DNA of 54,089 nucleotides, taken from assembly GCF_002899695.1 (NCBI RefSeq), contig NZ_PPEL01000010.1, forward strand, positions 1 to 54,089. Direction: 5' to 3'. This stretch comes from Rubneribacter badeniensis. GTDB lineage: Bacteria > Actinomycetota > Coriobacteriia > Coriobacteriales > Eggerthellaceae. This document shows positions 24,824 through 36,448 of the stretch, piece by piece (the stretch's first letter is position 1; each line of letters begins with the position of its first letter). The translations under genes were made by a program, and so were the position numbers. Below the pieces are notes generated by a model that ran no database searches, had not been told where the DNA came from, and saw only the letters and a list, made by a program, of their open reading frames with translations.

Positions 24824-25746
24824 GCGAACACCTTTACTTGCTGGGACATCCCGTTGTGCACTCGAAGTCGCCAGCGATGTACAACGCCGTGTACGAGCGC
24901 CTTGGCTTGCCGTGGCGCTACGAGTTGGCGGACCTCGCCTCCGAGGACGAGGCGCGCGCCTTTCTGGCTGCAGGGGATTTCCTGTCCGTGAACATCACCA
25001 CGCCCTACAAGCCGCTGGCGTTCGAAGCCGCCGCGCATACGGCCGCTTCGGCGAAGCTCGCCCGGGGGGCGAACGTGCTCGTGCGCAAGAAGGATGCGCT
25101 CATCGGGTTCAACACCGACGGCCAGGGCTGCGCGGCGTACCTCGAGCGCACGGGGTTCAGCTTCGCGGGCAAGCGCGTGGCCGTGTGCGGCACGGGCCCC
25201 ACGGCGCTCTCCATCCTGCATGCGAGCGCGGTGGCAGGCGCGGACGTGTGCTTGCTCGTCGGACGCGACAAGGAGCGGACGCGCGGCGTGCTCGAGGGCT
25301 ACGTCGAACGCTTCGGCCTTTTGGCGAACGCCACCATCGATCTGCCGGCCGCGTCGCCCCACCACCGCAGCTTCCGCACCGCCTACGAACGGCCCACATT
25401 CAAGTTCGGCAGCTACGCGACGTCGTCGAAGGCGCTTGGATCGGCCGACCTCGTGGTGAACGCGACGCCGCTCGGCATGTGCGCGGACGATCCCGCGCCG
25501 TTCGACACGTCGCTTTTGCGTCCTGGCCAGACGGTGTTCGACGCGGTGTACGGCCACGGCGAGACGGCGCTTGTGCGCGGCGCTCGCGAGGCGGGCTGCA
25601 CGGCTTTCGACGGAGCGGGCATGCTCGTGGGCCAGGCGGTCGCCACGGTGGGCATCGTGTGCGACCTGGCCGAGGTGGAAGTTTCGGCCTCGCATGACGA
25701 GCTGTTCTCCCTCATGGCCGAGGCGGCTGGCTTCGACCTGCCGTAA
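24820..25746 (+). CDS. aroE: shikimate dehydrogenase
   Basis: NADP-dependent reduction of 3-dehydroshikimate to shikimate; 308 residues. The substrate-binding N-domain has HPVVHSKSPAMYNAVY and SVNITTPYK (catalytic Lys), then FNTDGQG (catalytic Asp). The nucleotide-binding loop reads VCGTGPTALS, an altered form of the usual GxGGxx. There is an insertion of about 30 residues after it (ASPHHRSFRTAYERPTFKF). C-terminal VNATPLGM and DGAGMLVGQA are standard. Start by overlap with the YqeG stop, with GGAGGGAA upstream. First gene of the shikimate cluster. Confidence 0.94.
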   Translation: MSEHLYLLGHPVVHSKSPAMYNAVYERLGLPWRYELADLASEDEARAFLAAGDFLSVNITTPYKPLAFEAAAHTAASAKLARGANVLVRKKDALIGFNTDGQGCAAYLERTGFSFAGKRVAVCGTGPTALSILHASAVAGADVCLLVGRDKERTRGVLEGYVERFGLLANATIDLPAASPHHRSFRTAYERPTFKFGSYATSSKALGSADLVVNATPLGMCADDPAPFDTSLLRPGQTVFDAVYGHGETALVRGAREAGCTAFDGAGMLVGQAVATVGIVCDLAEVEVSASHDELFSLMAEAAGFDLP

Positions 25747-25799
25747 GGGCGGCAATCGGAAGCTGCCGGGCGCGCAGCCGGCTTCGTCGATTTCGCACA

Positions 25800-25847
25800 G
25801 CCCGCGGCAAGGCTCTTCCGCGGGCTTCGCGCGGTTTGGGGTACAAT
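25800..25847 (+). promoter_or_regulatory. hairpin and -10 element before aroC
   Basis: A stem GCCCGCGG (25800-25807) with CCGCGGGC (25818-25825) follows aroE and could act as a weak terminator. TACAAT at 25842-25847 lies 43 bases before the aroC start and is a good -10. No clear -35 is seen, so an independent aroC promoter is only suggested. Confidence 0.4.
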
Positions 25848-25889
25848 ACGACGCGAACGTCATCCGAAAGCGCGGAAAGCGACGAAGCT

Positions 25890-27062
25890 ATGCGATACCT
25901 CACAGCGGGCGAAAGCCACGGCTCCTGCCTCACAGCCATCGTGGAGGGCGTGCCGGCGGGCCTTAAAATATCGGAATCCCAGATCAACACCGACCTTGCG
26001 CGGCGGCAATCCGGATATGGCCGCGGCGGTCGGCAGAAGATCGAGCATGATGTCGTGCAGGTCGTGTCCGGCGTGCGCTTCGGGCGCACGACCGGCGCGC
26101 CGGTGGCGCTTATCGTGCGCAACCGCGACTGGGAGAACTGGGAGGAGCGCATGGCGCCGTTCGGCGGGCCTCCGAGCGACCTCAAGCGCGAGGTCACGCC
26201 GCGTCCCGGCCACGCCGACCTCGTGGGCGCGCTCAAGACCGACACCGACGACTGCCGCAACATTTTGGAGCGTGCGAGCGCCCGCGAGACGGCGGCGCGC
26301 GTGGCGGCCGCCGGCATCGCCCGCGAGTTCCTCGCCGACCTTGGCGTGGAGGTGTTCTCGTACGTGACCTCCATCGGCGACGCGCGCTTCGAAGAGGACG
26401 ATCCGCTCATGCGCGCGCCCGACTACAAGCCGCTCGCCATCGAGACGAGCGAGGTGCGCTGCCCGGACGAGGCGGCCACCGAGGCCATGAAGGCGGCCAT
26501 CGACCGGGCCAAAGAGGCGGGGGAGAGCTTGGGCGGGACGTTTCGCGTCGTGGCGACGGGCCTTGTTCCGGGCGTGGGAGGCTACGCCACGGCGGGCGAC
26601 CGGCTCACCTCGCGCATCGGCGGCGCGCTGTTCTCCATCCCTGCCGTCAAGGGCGTTGAGTTCGGCCTGGGCTTCGAGGCGGCCCGCCGCCCCGGCTCCC
26701 GCGTGCACGATCCCATCGGACTCGATCCCCAGGCCGGATTCGTGCGCGCATCCAACAACGCCGGGGGCCTCGAGGGCGGCATGACCACGGGCATGCCGCT
26801 CATCGTGACGGTGGCCATGAAGCCCATTCCCACGCTCATGACGCCGCTTTCCACGGTGAACCTCGACACGCTCGAGGCAGAGGAGGCCTCCAAGGAGCGC
26901 AGCGACACCTGCGCCGTGCCCGCCTGTGCCGTCGTGGCCGAGAGCGAAGTGGCGTTTGTGCTGGCCGAGGCGTATCTGGAGAAGTTCGGACGCGACGCCA
27001 TGGTCGATATCAAAGCCGCGCTGCGCGCCTATCGGCAACGGCTCAAGACGATGGCGCGCTAA
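25890..27062 (+). CDS. aroC: chorismate synthase
   Basis: Converts EPSP to chorismate with reduced FMN; 390 residues, of normal length. Signatures are LTAGESHGSCLTAIVEG at the N-terminus, the second signature with RPGHADLVGALKTDTDDCRN and ERASARETAARVA, and the third with SNNAGGLEGGMTTGMP. The start is set at the ATG at 25890, since the conserved protein begins MRYLTAGESHG; an in-frame ATG at 25836 would add 18 unrelated residues and overlap the -10. Second gene of the shikimate set. Confidence 0.97.
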   Translation: MRYLTAGESHGSCLTAIVEGVPAGLKISESQINTDLARRQSGYGRGGRQKIEHDVVQVVSGVRFGRTTGAPVALIVRNRDWENWEERMAPFGGPPSDLKREVTPRPGHADLVGALKTDTDDCRNILERASARETAARVAAAGIAREFLADLGVEVFSYVTSIGDARFEEDDPLMRAPDYKPLAIETSEVRCPDEAATEAMKAAIDRAKEAGESLGGTFRVVATGLVPGVGGYATAGDRLTSRIGGALFSIPAVKGVEFGLGFEAARRPGSRVHDPIGLDPQAGFVRASNNAGGLEGGMTTGMPLIVTVAMKPIPTLMTPLSTVNLDTLEAEEASKERSDTCAVPACAVVAESEVAFVLAEAYLEKFGRDAMVDIKAALRAYRQRLKTMAR

Positions 27063-27140
27063 GGCGGCGGGAAGACGAGCTGCCGACGCGATAGCGCGTC
27101 GCCGCGCCCGGACAGCGCGACGACGAGGAAAGGAGCGAAC

Positions 27141-27803
27141 GTGAACGAAACGAACGGATCCGCAGACGAGGAGGAAGTGCTTTCAAAGCCGACGTTGTCG
27201 GTGGTGGCGCCCGAGGAATCCGCCTCGGTCGTCATCGCGCCCGTGCTGGAGCGGCCTGAGCGTCCGCAGTGCGAGCTGACGGCCCCCGTGTTCTTCGTCG
27301 GTTTCATGGTGGCGGGCAAGACCTCCACTTCGCGCAAGCTGGCGCGCACCTGCGGCGTTGCGTCGGTCGATCTTGACGCCTACGTGGAGCGGCGCGAAGG
27401 CAAGACCATCAACCAGATATTCTCGGAGGTGGGCGAGGAGGGGTTCCGCGCCATGGAGACTGAGGTCCTGCGTGATTTCTCTCAGCGCGACCCTTTGCTT
27501 GTCTCGTGCGGTGGCGGCGTGGTGCTCAAATCCGAGAACCGCGAGATCCTCAAACGGTCCGGTTTCGTGGTGTACCTGAAGGTGACGGCTGAGCAAGCGT
27601 ATGCGCGCGTCAAAGACGTGTCGTCCCGACCGCTGTTCCGCGATTTGGAGACGGCTCGCAAAACCATCGACGGTCGTCTGCCTCTGTACGAGGAGGTGGC
27701 CGATGCCTCCGTGGACACGGTGGACAAAACGGTTGCCCAGGTGGCCCGCGAGGTTCGACGCATCCTTGAGAAGGAGGGCATCCTGTGCCAGCAACGAAGG
27801 TAG
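27141..27803 (+). CDS. aroK: shikimate kinase
   Basis: Phosphorylates shikimate with ATP; 220 residues against about 170 for the family. The first 48 residues (GTG start; NETNGSADEEEVL and onward) form an acidic, probably disordered extension. The kinase then begins FFVGFMVAGKTS (P-loop). D-x-D is in VDLDAYVE, the shikimate-binding region is FRAMETEVL with SCGGGVVL, and the lid has SSRPLF. The 3' end overlaps aroB by 19 bases. AGGAAAGGAGCG lies just before the GTG, supporting this start and the extension. Confidence 0.93.
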   Translation: MNETNGSADEEEVLSKPTLSVVAPEESASVVIAPVLERPERPQCELTAPVFFVGFMVAGKTSTSRKLARTCGVASVDLDAYVERREGKTINQIFSEVGEEGFRAMETEVLRDFSQRDPLLVSCGGGVVLKSENREILKRSGFVVYLKVTAEQAYARVKDVSSRPLFRDLETARKTIDGRLPLYEEVADASVDTVDKTVAQVAREVRRILEKEGILCQQRR

Positions 27804-28897
27804 TGGTCAACGTTCCCGGCGAGGATGCCTACGACGTGCGCATCGGCGCGGGCATCCTCGATAGCCTCGGGGCGCATCTTCGCCGTGTGCCGGCGCTCGA
27901 GCGGACGGAGCGCGCGCTGGTCGTGACGGACGCGAACGTCGCGCCGCTTTACCGGGACGCTGCGAAGGCGTCCCTCGCCGAAGGGGGCTTCCGCGCAAGC
28001 GACGTCGTCGTGTGCGCGGGCGAGGATGCGAAGTCGGTGGCGGTGGCCGCCGAGATATGGGATGCGATGGCGCAGCTTTCCCTCGGGCGCGACTGCGTCG
28101 TGGTGGCGCTCGGCGGCGGCGTGGTGGGCGACCTGGCCGGATTCGTCGCGTCTGCCTACATGCGCGGCGTGCCGGTGGTGCAGGTTCCCACGACGCTTCT
28201 GTCCATGGTGGACTCGTCGGTGGGCGGCAAGACCGGCGTGAACCTTGAAGCGGGCAAGAACCTCGTGGGAGCGTTCAAGCAGCCGGCCTACGTGTGCGCC
28301 GACACCGCGACGCTCGCCACGCTCGACGAGCGCGAGTGGGCGTGCGGCTGCGCCGAGATCGCGAAGGCGTCGGTCATCGATTCCGACGAGTTCTTCTTCT
28401 GGCTGGTCGATGCGGCAGACGCGCTCGCCGCGCGCGACGAGGCCGTGGTGTCCGAGGCCATCGCACGCTCGGTGGTGTTCAAAGCCGACGTGGTGGCCGC
28501 CGACAAGACCGAGAGCAAGGGCGTGCGCGAGTGCTTGAACTACGGCCACACGCTCGGCCATGCGGTCGAGGCGCTTGCGGGCTACGGCACGTTCTCGCAC
28601 GGCGCGGCCGTGGCCGAAGGCATGCGGTTCGCCGCGCGGTTGGGCGCGGCGCTCGTGGACACGCCGCTCGATCTGGTGGAGGCGCAAGACGCGCTGCTCG
28701 ATGCGCTCGGACTGCCGGCGCTTTCCTGGTCGGCCGAGCCGGAGGCGATGCTTGCCGCCATGAAGCGCGACAAGAAGGCCCGTCGCGGGCAGGTGCGCTT
28801 CGTGCTGCCGCGCGATGTGGGCGATTGGCAGCTTGTGGACGTGGACGACGACACGCTGCTTTCGCACGTGGACGCATGGGCGCGCTCGAAGGGATAG
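27785..28897 (+). CDS. aroB: 3-dehydroquinate synthase
   Basis: NAD- and zinc-dependent cyclisation of DAHP to 3-dehydroquinate; 370 residues. Landmarks are [13 protein letters not shown] for NAD binding, [20 protein letters not shown], the zinc-ligand stretch [15 protein letters not shown] and a second His in [11 protein letters not shown]. The GTG start overlaps the end of aroK, in the same actinobacterial order. The product feeds aroQ immediately downstream. Confidence 0.96.
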   Translation: MPATKVVVNVPGEDAYDVRIGAGILDSLGAHLRRVPALERTERALVVTDANVAPLYRDAAKASLAEGGFRASDVVVCAGEDAKSVAVAAEIWDAMAQLSLGRDCVVVALGGGVVGDLAGFVASAYMRGVPVVQVPTTLLSMVDSSVGGKTGVNLEAGKNLVGAFKQPAYVCADTATLATLDEREWACGCAEIAKASVIDSDEFFFWLVDAADALAARDEAVVSEAIARSVVFKADVVAADKTESKGVRECLNYGHTLGHAVEALAGYGTFSHGAAVAEGMRFAARLGAALVDTPLDLVEAQDALLDALGLPALSWSAEPEAMLAAMKRDKKARRGQVRFVLPRDVGDWQLVDVDDDTLLSHVDAWARSKG

Positions 28898-28907
28898 GGT
28901 GCCGGGC

Positions 28908-29336
28908 ATGAAGAAGATCCTGCTGATGAACGGTCCCAACCTCAACCTGCTCGGCGTGCGCGAGCCCGATGTGTACGGCACGGTGACGCTTGCCGACATC
29001 GAGCGGGAGGTGCGCGCATACGCCGCCGAGCGCGGCGCGGAGGTGGACTGCTTCCAGTCGAACCACGAAGGCGCGCTCATCGACCGGCTGCACGAAGCGC
29101 GCGGCGTCTACGACGGCATCGTGTACAACCCCGGCGCGCACACGCACTACTCCTACGCGCTGCGCGACGCCGTGTCGTCCATCGATGTGCCCACGGTGGA
29201 GGTCCATCTGTCCGACATCGAGGCGCGCGAGAAGTTCCGCCGCGTGTCCGTCATCGCCCCGGTGTGCGTCGCCCAGATCAAGGGCAAGGGCAAGGAAGGC
29301 TACAAGGAGGCCGTCGATGTCCTGCTCGCCCTCTGA
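28908..29336 (+). CDS. aroQ: type II 3-dehydroquinate dehydratase
   Basis: Dodecameric type II dehydroquinase that converts 3-dehydroquinate to 3-dehydroshikimate; 142 residues. The N-terminus reads [21 protein letters not shown] with the lid-loop Arg and catalytic Tyr; then [27 protein letters not shown] and [15 protein letters not shown]. It begins ten bases after aroB and overlaps the next gene by 20 bases. aroA (EPSP synthase) and the DAHP synthase gene are not in this window. Confidence 0.96.
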   Translation: MKKILLMNGPNLNLLGVREPDVYGTVTLADIEREVRAYAAERGAEVDCFQSNHEGALIDRLHEARGVYDGIVYNPGAHTHYSYALRDAVSSIDVPTVEVHLSDIEAREKFRRVSVIAPVCVAQIKGKGKEGYKEAVDVLLAL

Positions 29337-30480
29337 TCTCGCGCCCGCCCTCGCCGCCCCGCGCCTCGCGCGTCTGCGCGCGGCGTGCGCGGACGCGGGC
29401 GTCGACGCCTTCCTCGTGCGCGACACCTCGAACGTCGCGTGGCTCACCGCCTTCGATGGCGTCTTCGACGACGAGGCCGCCCACGCGCTGCTCGTCACGT
29501 CGCGCGATGCCGTGCTCCACACCGATTCGCGCTACGCCGAAGCGGCCCGTGTCGCCGCGGCGCGCGAGGGTGCCGTGGCGGTGGACGACTCCCGCTCCAC
29601 CCATGCCGCGTTCGCCGAGGCGACGCTGCGCAGGGGCGGCGATCCTTCGGGCGAGGGGGCGGTGCGGTGCGGAGCGCTCGGCATCGAGGATTCCATCGCG
29701 CTCGCCGAGTACCGTCGCCTCGAGGTGGCGTTCGCGGGCGACGGCGTCCGCTGCGAGCTGCGCGAGACGTCCGGCCTCGTGCGCCGCTTGCGCGCGGTGA
29801 AGGAGCCGTCCGAGATCGCGCGTTTGCGTGCGGCCCAAGCCGTCACCGACGCCGCCTTCGCGCACGTCGTCGGCTTCATGCGCCCCGGCCTCACCGAGCG
29901 CGAGGTGCAGATCGAGCTGGAGGACTTCATGCGCCGCCACGGCGCGGAGGGCCTTGCGTTCCCCTCTATCGTGGCCGCCGGCGCGAACGCGGCCAGTCCC
30001 CATGCCGTGCCCGGCGATGCGAAGCTCGAGGCGGGCCAGTGCGTCGTGCTGGATTTCGGCGCGCGGGCGCACGGCTATTGCTCCGACATGACGCGCACGG
30101 TGTTCCTCGGCGCGCCCAGCGATCGGATGCGCGCGGCCTACGAGGCGGTCCGAGCCGCGAACGAGCGGGCAGAGGCCCTGCTGAGGCCCGGCATCACCGG
30201 CAAGGAGGCTCATGAGCTGGCCGAAGCCGTGCTGGCCGAGCACGGCTTCGGCGGCGCGATGGGCCACAGCCTGGGCCACGGCGTCGGCATCGACATCCAT
30301 GAGGAGCCCAACCTCTCGCCGCGCAACGACGAGCCGCTTGCGGTCGGCAACGTGGTGACGGTCGAACCGGGCGTGTACCTTCCCGGCGAGTTCGGCATGC
30401 GCCTTGAGGACTTCGGTGTCGTCGTCGAGGGCGGCTTCGAGGTCTTCACCCGCTCCCCGCACGACATGGTGGTGCTGTAG
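29317..30480 (+). CDS. Xaa-Pro peptidase, M24 family
   Basis: 387-residue metallopeptidase that hydrolyses peptide bonds next to proline (aminopeptidase P or prolidase; PepQ position in actinobacteria). The N-terminal creatinase-like domain covers about 1-135. The catalytic domain has the five usual metal ligands: two Asp in [17 protein letters not shown], His in [17 protein letters not shown], Glu in VTVEPGVY and Glu in MRLEDFGVV. The ATG at 29317 has AAGGAGG (29304-29310) upstream and lies inside the end of aroQ. Gene order pepQ then efp is conserved, but here rubrerythrin sits between. Confidence 0.93.
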   Translation: MSCSPSDLAPALAAPRLARLRAACADAGVDAFLVRDTSNVAWLTAFDGVFDDEAAHALLVTSRDAVLHTDSRYAEAARVAAAREGAVAVDDSRSTHAAFAEATLRRGGDPSGEGAVRCGALGIEDSIALAEYRRLEVAFAGDGVRCELRETSGLVRRLRAVKEPSEIARLRAAQAVTDAAFAHVVGFMRPGLTEREVQIELEDFMRRHGAEGLAFPSIVAAGANAASPHAVPGDAKLEAGQCVVLDFGARAHGYCSDMTRTVFLGAPSDRMRAAYEAVRAANERAEALLRPGITGKEAHELAEAVLAEHGFGGAMGHSLGHGVGIDIHEEPNLSPRNDEPLAVGNVVTVEPGVYLPGEFGMRLEDFGVVVEGGFEVFTRSPHDMVVL

Positions 30481-30505
30481 GCTTTTCGCGGCGCGCGCAG
30501 GCGGC

Positions 30506-30511
30506 TATACT
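30506..30511 (+). promoter_or_regulatory. -10 element before rubrerythrin
   Basis: TATACT 70 bases before the rubrerythrin ATG. A TTTTCGCGGCGC string just after the preceding stop (30483) recurs after the rubrerythrin stop (31125) before the efp promoter. No convincing -35 is present. Confidence 0.4.
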
Positions 30512-30581
30512 GGGTTCGGGGCGAAACGGCCCCGCAAGACGAGAGGCGTCAAGACGGGAAATATCGAAAGAAGGGGCGATC

Positions 30582-31121
30582 ATGGAATTGAAGGGCAGCC
30601 AGACCGAGAAGAACCTGATGTATGCATTTGCGGGTGAATCGCAGGCGCACACGAAGTACCAGTACTACGCCAGCCAAGCCAAGAAGGACGGCTACGTGCA
30701 GATCCAGAACATCTTCCTGGAGACGGCGAAGAACGAGAAGGAGCACGCCAAGCTGTGGTTCAAGGCGCTGCACGACGGCGGCATCCCCGACACGCTGACG
30801 AACCTCGCCGACGCGGCTGCGTGCGAGAACGAGGAGTGGGCCGAGATGTACGCCGAGTTCGCCAAGACGGCGCGCGAAGAGGGCTTCGACACTCTGGCCG
30901 AGCTGTTCGACGGCGTGGGCGCGGTGGAGAAGGAGCATGAGGAGCGCTACCGCAAGCTGATCGAGCGCATCAACGCCGGCGAGGTGTTCAAGCGCGGCGA
31001 CGTGTGCGTGTGGAAGTGCAACAACTGCGGCCACATCCACATCGGCAAGGAGGCGCCCGAGGTGTGCCCGGTGTGCGCGCACGGCCGCGAGCACTTCGAG
31101 CTGCGCGCCGAGAACTACTAG
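30582..31121 (+). CDS. rubrerythrin
   Basis: 179-residue peroxide-reducing diiron protein of anaerobes. The ferritin-like four-helix domain (1-140) carries diiron Glu/His ligands in [29 protein letters not shown] and [12 protein letters not shown]. The C-terminal rubredoxin-like domain has CNNCG and CPVCAH pairs for the FeS4 iron. AAAGAAGGGG precedes the ATG. It is inserted between the pepQ-like gene and efp, interrupting the usual actinobacterial order, with its own candidate promoter. A PerR-like regulator gene lies at 43697. Confidence 0.96.
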   Translation: MELKGSQTEKNLMYAFAGESQAHTKYQYYASQAKKDGYVQIQNIFLETAKNEKEHAKLWFKALHDGGIPDTLTNLADAAACENEEWAEMYAEFAKTAREEGFDTLAELFDGVGAVEKEHEERYRKLIERINAGEVFKRGDVCVWKCNNCGHIHIGKEAPEVCPVCAHGREHFELRAENY

Positions 31122-31160
31122 GATTTTCGCGGCGCTATGGCGGCGCGGGGCGCAAGCGGG

Positions 31161-31166
31161 TATAAT
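31161..31166 (+). promoter_or_regulatory. -10 element before efp
   Basis: A consensus TATAAT lies 67 bases upstream of the efp ATG, giving a leader of about 60 nt. The region 17 bases upstream is GC-rich with no clear -35. Confidence 0.5.
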
Positions 31167-31232
31167 AAACGGGTTTGAAATCTTGCGCCGCGCCGCAGAC
31201 GGCGTGGGCGAATGCGAAAGGAAAGCGAAGCA

Positions 31233-31793
31233 ATGGCCATCTCTACCGCCGATTTCAAGAACGGCATGTGCATCGAGTACAACGGCAAGCTGTGCACCAT
31301 CGTCGAATTCCAGCACGTCAAGCCTGGCAAGGGCGGCGCGTTCGTCCGCACGAAGCTCAAGGACATCAAGACGGGCCGCGTGGTGGACTACACCTTCAAC
31401 TCCGGCACGAAGTTCGACACCGTGCGCCTTGAGACGAAGAAGATGCAGTACCTCTACAACGACGGCGCCGACTTCAACTTCATGGACAACGACACCTTCG
31501 AGCAGTTGGCCATCTCGGCCGAGATGGTGGGCGACGCGGCGAAGTGGCTCAAGGAGAACGACGAGGCCACGCTTCTGTACGCCGGCGAAGAGCTCATCAG
31601 CATCGAGCCGCAGATGTTCGTGGAGCTCGAGGTCGCGCACACCGAGCCGGGCTTCAAGGGCGACACGGCCACCAACACCACCAAGCCCGCGACCCTTGAG
31701 ACGGGCGTCGAGTTGCAGGTTCCCACGTTCGTCGAAATCGGCGACGTCTTGCAGATCGACACGCGCGACGGTCGCTTCATCAAGCGCGTGTGA
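31233..31793 (+). CDS. efp: translation elongation factor P
   Basis: Relieves ribosome stalling at polyproline stretches; 186 residues with the usual KOW-like, OB and C-terminal S1-like domains. The tip loop is KPGKGGAFVRTKLKD, where the Lys in PGKGG is the site modified in many bacteria. The C-terminal signature ATNTTKPATLETG is intact. The ATG at 31233 (MAISTADFKNG) is chosen over an in-frame ATG at 31212 because AAAGGAAAG lies between them. A terminator follows at 31821. Confidence 0.96.
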   Translation: MAISTADFKNGMCIEYNGKLCTIVEFQHVKPGKGGAFVRTKLKDIKTGRVVDYTFNSGTKFDTVRLETKKMQYLYNDGADFNFMDNDTFEQLAISAEMVGDAAKWLKENDEATLLYAGEELISIEPQMFVELEVAHTEPGFKGDTATNTTKPATLETGVELQVPTFVEIGDVLQIDTRDGRFIKRV

Positions 31794-31820
31794 CGCGCTA
31801 TCGGAATCGCTGAGGAGCGG

Positions 31821-31846
31821 GCGGCGTCCCAAAGGGCGCCGCTTTT
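31821..31846 (+). terminator. Rho-independent terminator after efp
   Basis: GCGGCG-T-CCC, loop AAA, GGG-C-GCCGC, then CTTTT. It begins 27 bases after the efp stop. Confidence 0.75.
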
Positions 31847-31931
31847 CGTTGAGGCGAAGGTCGCTTCGCTGAAGCAGGCTGGATTCGGAGTCCGCGAGCA
31901 GGGCTCGCACCATGCTCCGTGAGAGAAGAAG

Positions 31932-31969
31932 GGGATGGCCGGCTGTTGGGGAGGGATGCCGGCCATCCC
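31932..31969 (-). terminator. long hairpin, possibly a bidirectional terminator
   Basis: A perfect 12-base inverted repeat GGGATGGCCGGC (31932-31943) with GCCGGCCATCCC (31958-31969) and a 14-base loop. On the minus strand it is followed by CTTCTTC, so it could end the XRE gene transcript 140 bases downstream of its stop. Confidence 0.45.
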
Positions 31970-32072
31970 TTCATACGCCCGCGTTTGAACGGGGCGAGGG
32001 TCGGTTCGCGTCACATCGCTACGACCAAGGTCCTTCGGCGGCTGCGTTTTCGCCAGCCATGCGCGGTTTCAT

Positions 32073-32099
32073 GTGACAGTATCTCCGTCCTTTTGTCAC
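32073..32099 (-). repeat. 27-base GTGACA...TGTCAC repeat
   Basis: Read on the minus strand: GTGACAAAAGGACGGAGAT then ACTGTCAC. One base differs from the copy at 14973-14999. It lies immediately downstream of the XRE gene. Confidence 0.85.
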
Positions 32100-32112
32100 G
32101 CTTTTTCCACGC

Positions 32113-32463
32113 TCAGGGGCGTGCGTGACCGTCGGGCGGGAGGGGATAGTCCCTCGGGTGGAACGCGCACAGGTCGACGAGCTCTCCGGGGCTGATGTCG
32201 AGCGCCCGTGCGAGCTCGGCGATATGCGACAGCCGCGGGTCGGCCTTCGAGCGCTCGAAATCGCTGATCCGCGAGTACCTGGTGTTCAGCATGTAGCCCA
32301 ACCGGTCTTGGGTGAGGTGCTGGCTCGTGCGCGCGGCGCGCAGGTTCTGGGCGAACTCATCCACAAGGCGCCGCCCGAGCGGATCTTTGATAGTCTTGTG
32401 CTTTTTCTTCGCCTGTCCCATACGGTAAGCGTAACCGCGTTGATACACTTCGTTGTAATCCAT
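32113..32463 (-). CDS. XRE-family transcriptional regulator
   Basis: 116-residue DNA-binding protein. The helix-turn-helix covers about 35-95 (VDEFAQNLRAARTSQHLTQD, then LGYMLNTRYSRISDFERSKA). The N-terminal 30 residues are basic (AKKKHKTIKD), and a short Pro-rich tail ends the protein. No classical ribosome site precedes the ATG, and a perfect 20-base palindrome, TTGTAATC-CATT-GATTACAA, overlaps the start codon, suggesting a leaderless or weakly translated, self-repressed gene. It stands alone, transcribed away from the carboxylase operon. Its targets are unknown. Confidence 0.85.
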   Translation of the reverse strand: MDYNEVYQRGYAYRMGQAKKKHKTIKDPLGRRLVDEFAQNLRAARTSQHLTQDRLGYMLNTRYSRISDFERSKADPRLSHIAELARALDISPGELVDLCAFHPRDYPLPPDGHARP

Positions 32464-32472
32464 TGATTACAA
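32453..32472. promoter_or_regulatory. palindromic operator over the XRE start codon
   Basis: TTGTAATC-CATT-GATTACAA: perfect eight-base arms with a four-base centre that contains the CAT of the minus-strand start codon. AT-rich in a GC-rich setting. Most simply an autorepression site. Confidence 0.65.
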
Positions 32473-32812
32473 AAAGGGAATTTCATTGAGCGAATCGCTG
32501 AGCGAAAAAGTCCGCGCTTTCGGGGTGTCTTGGCGTTGCGCCCGCTTCCGCGATTCTCGCCGGGGTGCCTGTCGGGGTATCTGTCTGCGGGAGGCTGTCG
32601 GTGGGGCCTCTGGGGCGCGACTTCGCGGGGCGCTCCCGAAGCCCCCTTTGCCGCGGCCCGCTGTCGCGAGCCCTCGCGCATGGAGCCTTCCGGCTCCGTT
32701 ATTCTGTTCCTTACCGGTGATTTTTTCCGGAGGGCGTCCGCACGGCTCCCCCTTACTCTATAATTTGTGTTTCGATCTTTGACTAACTGCAAACCGAAGG
32801 GGGTGTGAGTTC
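32473..32812 (+). promoter_or_regulatory. leader and promoter region of the carboxylase operon
   Basis: 340 bases with no gene. A small stem GGAGCC-TTCC-GGCTCC lies at 32682-32697. TATAAT at 32759-32764 is a good -10, placing the transcription start about 45 bases before the ATG. No clear -35 is visible. GAAGGGGGTG just before the ATG at 32813 is the ribosome site. Confidence 0.5.
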
Positions 32813-34713
<1,901 letters not shown>

Positions 34714-34717
<4 letters not shown>

Positions 34718-36069
34718 TGTTCAACAAGATACTCATAGCCAACCGCGGCGAGGTGGCGCTGCGCGTCATGCGCGCGGCCAAGGAGCTGGGCGTGAAGACG
34801 GTGGCGGTGTACTCCACGGAGGACGCCGACACCTATCCGGTGCGCTACGCCGACGAGGCCGTGTGCATCGGCCCTGCGCAGGCGAACAAGAGCTACCTCG
34901 TGATGTCCAACATCATCGCGGCGGCGAAGAATACCGGCGCCGAGGCCATCCATCCCGGCTACGGCTTTCTCGCCGAGAACGCCGACTTCGCGCGCGCATG
35001 CGCCGACAACGACCTCGTGTTCATCGGTCCCTCTGCAGAGTGCATCGAGCGCATGGGCGACAAGTCGTCCGCGCGCGAGACGATGAAGGGCTGCGGCGTT
35101 CCCACGGTGCCCGGTTCGGACGGCTGCATCGATACGGCTGCCGAGGCCAAGGCGTTCGCCGACAGCGTGGGCTACCCCGTGCTCATCAAGGCCACGGCTG
35201 GCGGCGGCGGCAAGGGCATGCGCGAGGTGCACGACCCCTCCGAACTGGAGGCGCAGTACCAAGCGGCCCGCACCGAGGCCGGCGCGGCGTTCGGCAACGA
35301 CGGCGTGTACCTGGAGAAGCTCGTGCTGCGTCCGCGCCATGTGGAGGTGCAGGTGCTGGCCGACGACTTCGGCAACCACATTGCGCTCTGCGAGCGCGAC
35401 TGCTCGGTGCAGCGCCGCCACCAGAAGCTCATCGAGGAGGCTCCCTCGCCGGCGCTCGACGACGAATTGCGTCGTGCGATGGGCGTGGCGGCCATCAAGG
35501 CGGTGCGCGCCGTGGATTACCGCAACGCCGGCACCATCGAATTTCTGCTCGACGAGCGCGGCCACTTCTACTTCATGGAGATGAACACGCGCGTGCAGGT
35601 GGAGCATCCCGTCACCGAGGAGATCACCGGCACCGACATCATCAAGGAGCAGTTGCGCATCGCCGCCGGCGAGCCCATGAGCTGCGCCGCCCGCGCGCCG
35701 TTCTCGCCGGCGGGCCACGCCGTCGAGTTCCGCATCAACGCGGAGGATCCGGCGCACGGGTTCCGTCCGTGCCCCGGCACCATCACGCGTTTCGAGCCTC
35801 CGGCGGGCCCCGGCGTGCGCGTGGAGAGCTACGTGCGCACCGGCTCGCGCATCTCGCCGTACTACGATTCGCTCGTGGCGAAGCTCATCGTGCACGGTCA
35901 GGATCGCGCCGAGGCGCTTGCGCGCGGGCGCCGCGCGCTCGACGAGTTTACGATCGAGGGCATCCAGACCACCATCCCGTTCCATCGCCGCGTGCTGGAC
36001 AACGCCGTGTTCTGCGCGGGAGATGCGACGACGGACTTCATCGAGACCCAGATGGGAGACGTGCTATGA
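34714..36069 (+). CDS. accC: biotin carboxylase subunit
   Basis: ATP-grasp enzyme that carboxylates biotin on its carrier; 451 residues, the normal AccC length. Motifs are [34 protein letters not shown], the Gly-rich ATP loop [45 protein letters not shown] and RINAEDP. It starts four bases inside the preceding fusion gene (ATGA) and overlaps asp23 the same way. In Bacillus the same slot (accB-accC-yqhY-nusB) belongs to acetyl-CoA carboxylase, so this subunit may serve both pyruvate and acetyl-CoA carboxylation. Confidence 0.95.
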
Positions 36070-36413
36070 CCGATTTGAACGTTGAAGGCATGGCGCTTGC
36101 GCCGGGAGTCGTCGAAACGATCGTATCCATCGCCGTGGGCGAGGTGGAGGGCGTGGCCTCGGTGGGGCCCTCCTCCGCGAGCGGTTTGCGCTCGGTGTTC
36201 GCGAGCAAGCCCGCCACGCAGGGCATCGACGTCACGCTCGATGAGGAAGAGAAACTGCATGTGTCGGTGCGCGTCGACGTGTACTACGGCTATGCGTTGC
36301 CCGACCTCGCCGCCAACGTGCGCAAAGCCGTCGCCGATGCGGTGGCCAGCCAGGTGGGCGCGTCGGTCGGCGCCGTGGACGTGTACGTCGACGGCATCCA
36401 GTTCGCCCGCTAG
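36066..36413 (+). CDS. Asp23/Gls24 family protein (YqhY-like)
   Basis: 115-residue protein of the Asp23/Gls24 family: [20 protein letters not shown] at the start, then [19 protein letters not shown] and VYVDGIQF. No membrane segment. The family includes envelope-stress proteins; in Bacillus YqhY sits after accBC and modulates acetyl-CoA carboxylase activity. The identical position here, start overlapping the accC stop, supports a regulatory link to the carboxylase. nusB follows after 35 bases. Confidence 0.9.
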   Translation: MTDLNVEGMALAPGVVETIVSIAVGEVEGVASVGPSSASGLRSVFASKPATQGIDVTLDEEEKLHVSVRVDVYYGYALPDLAANVRKAVADAVASQVGASVGAVDVYVDGIQFAR

Positions 36414-36448
36414 ACCACCGCGAGATCGCAAAGAACAGAAAGACATCC

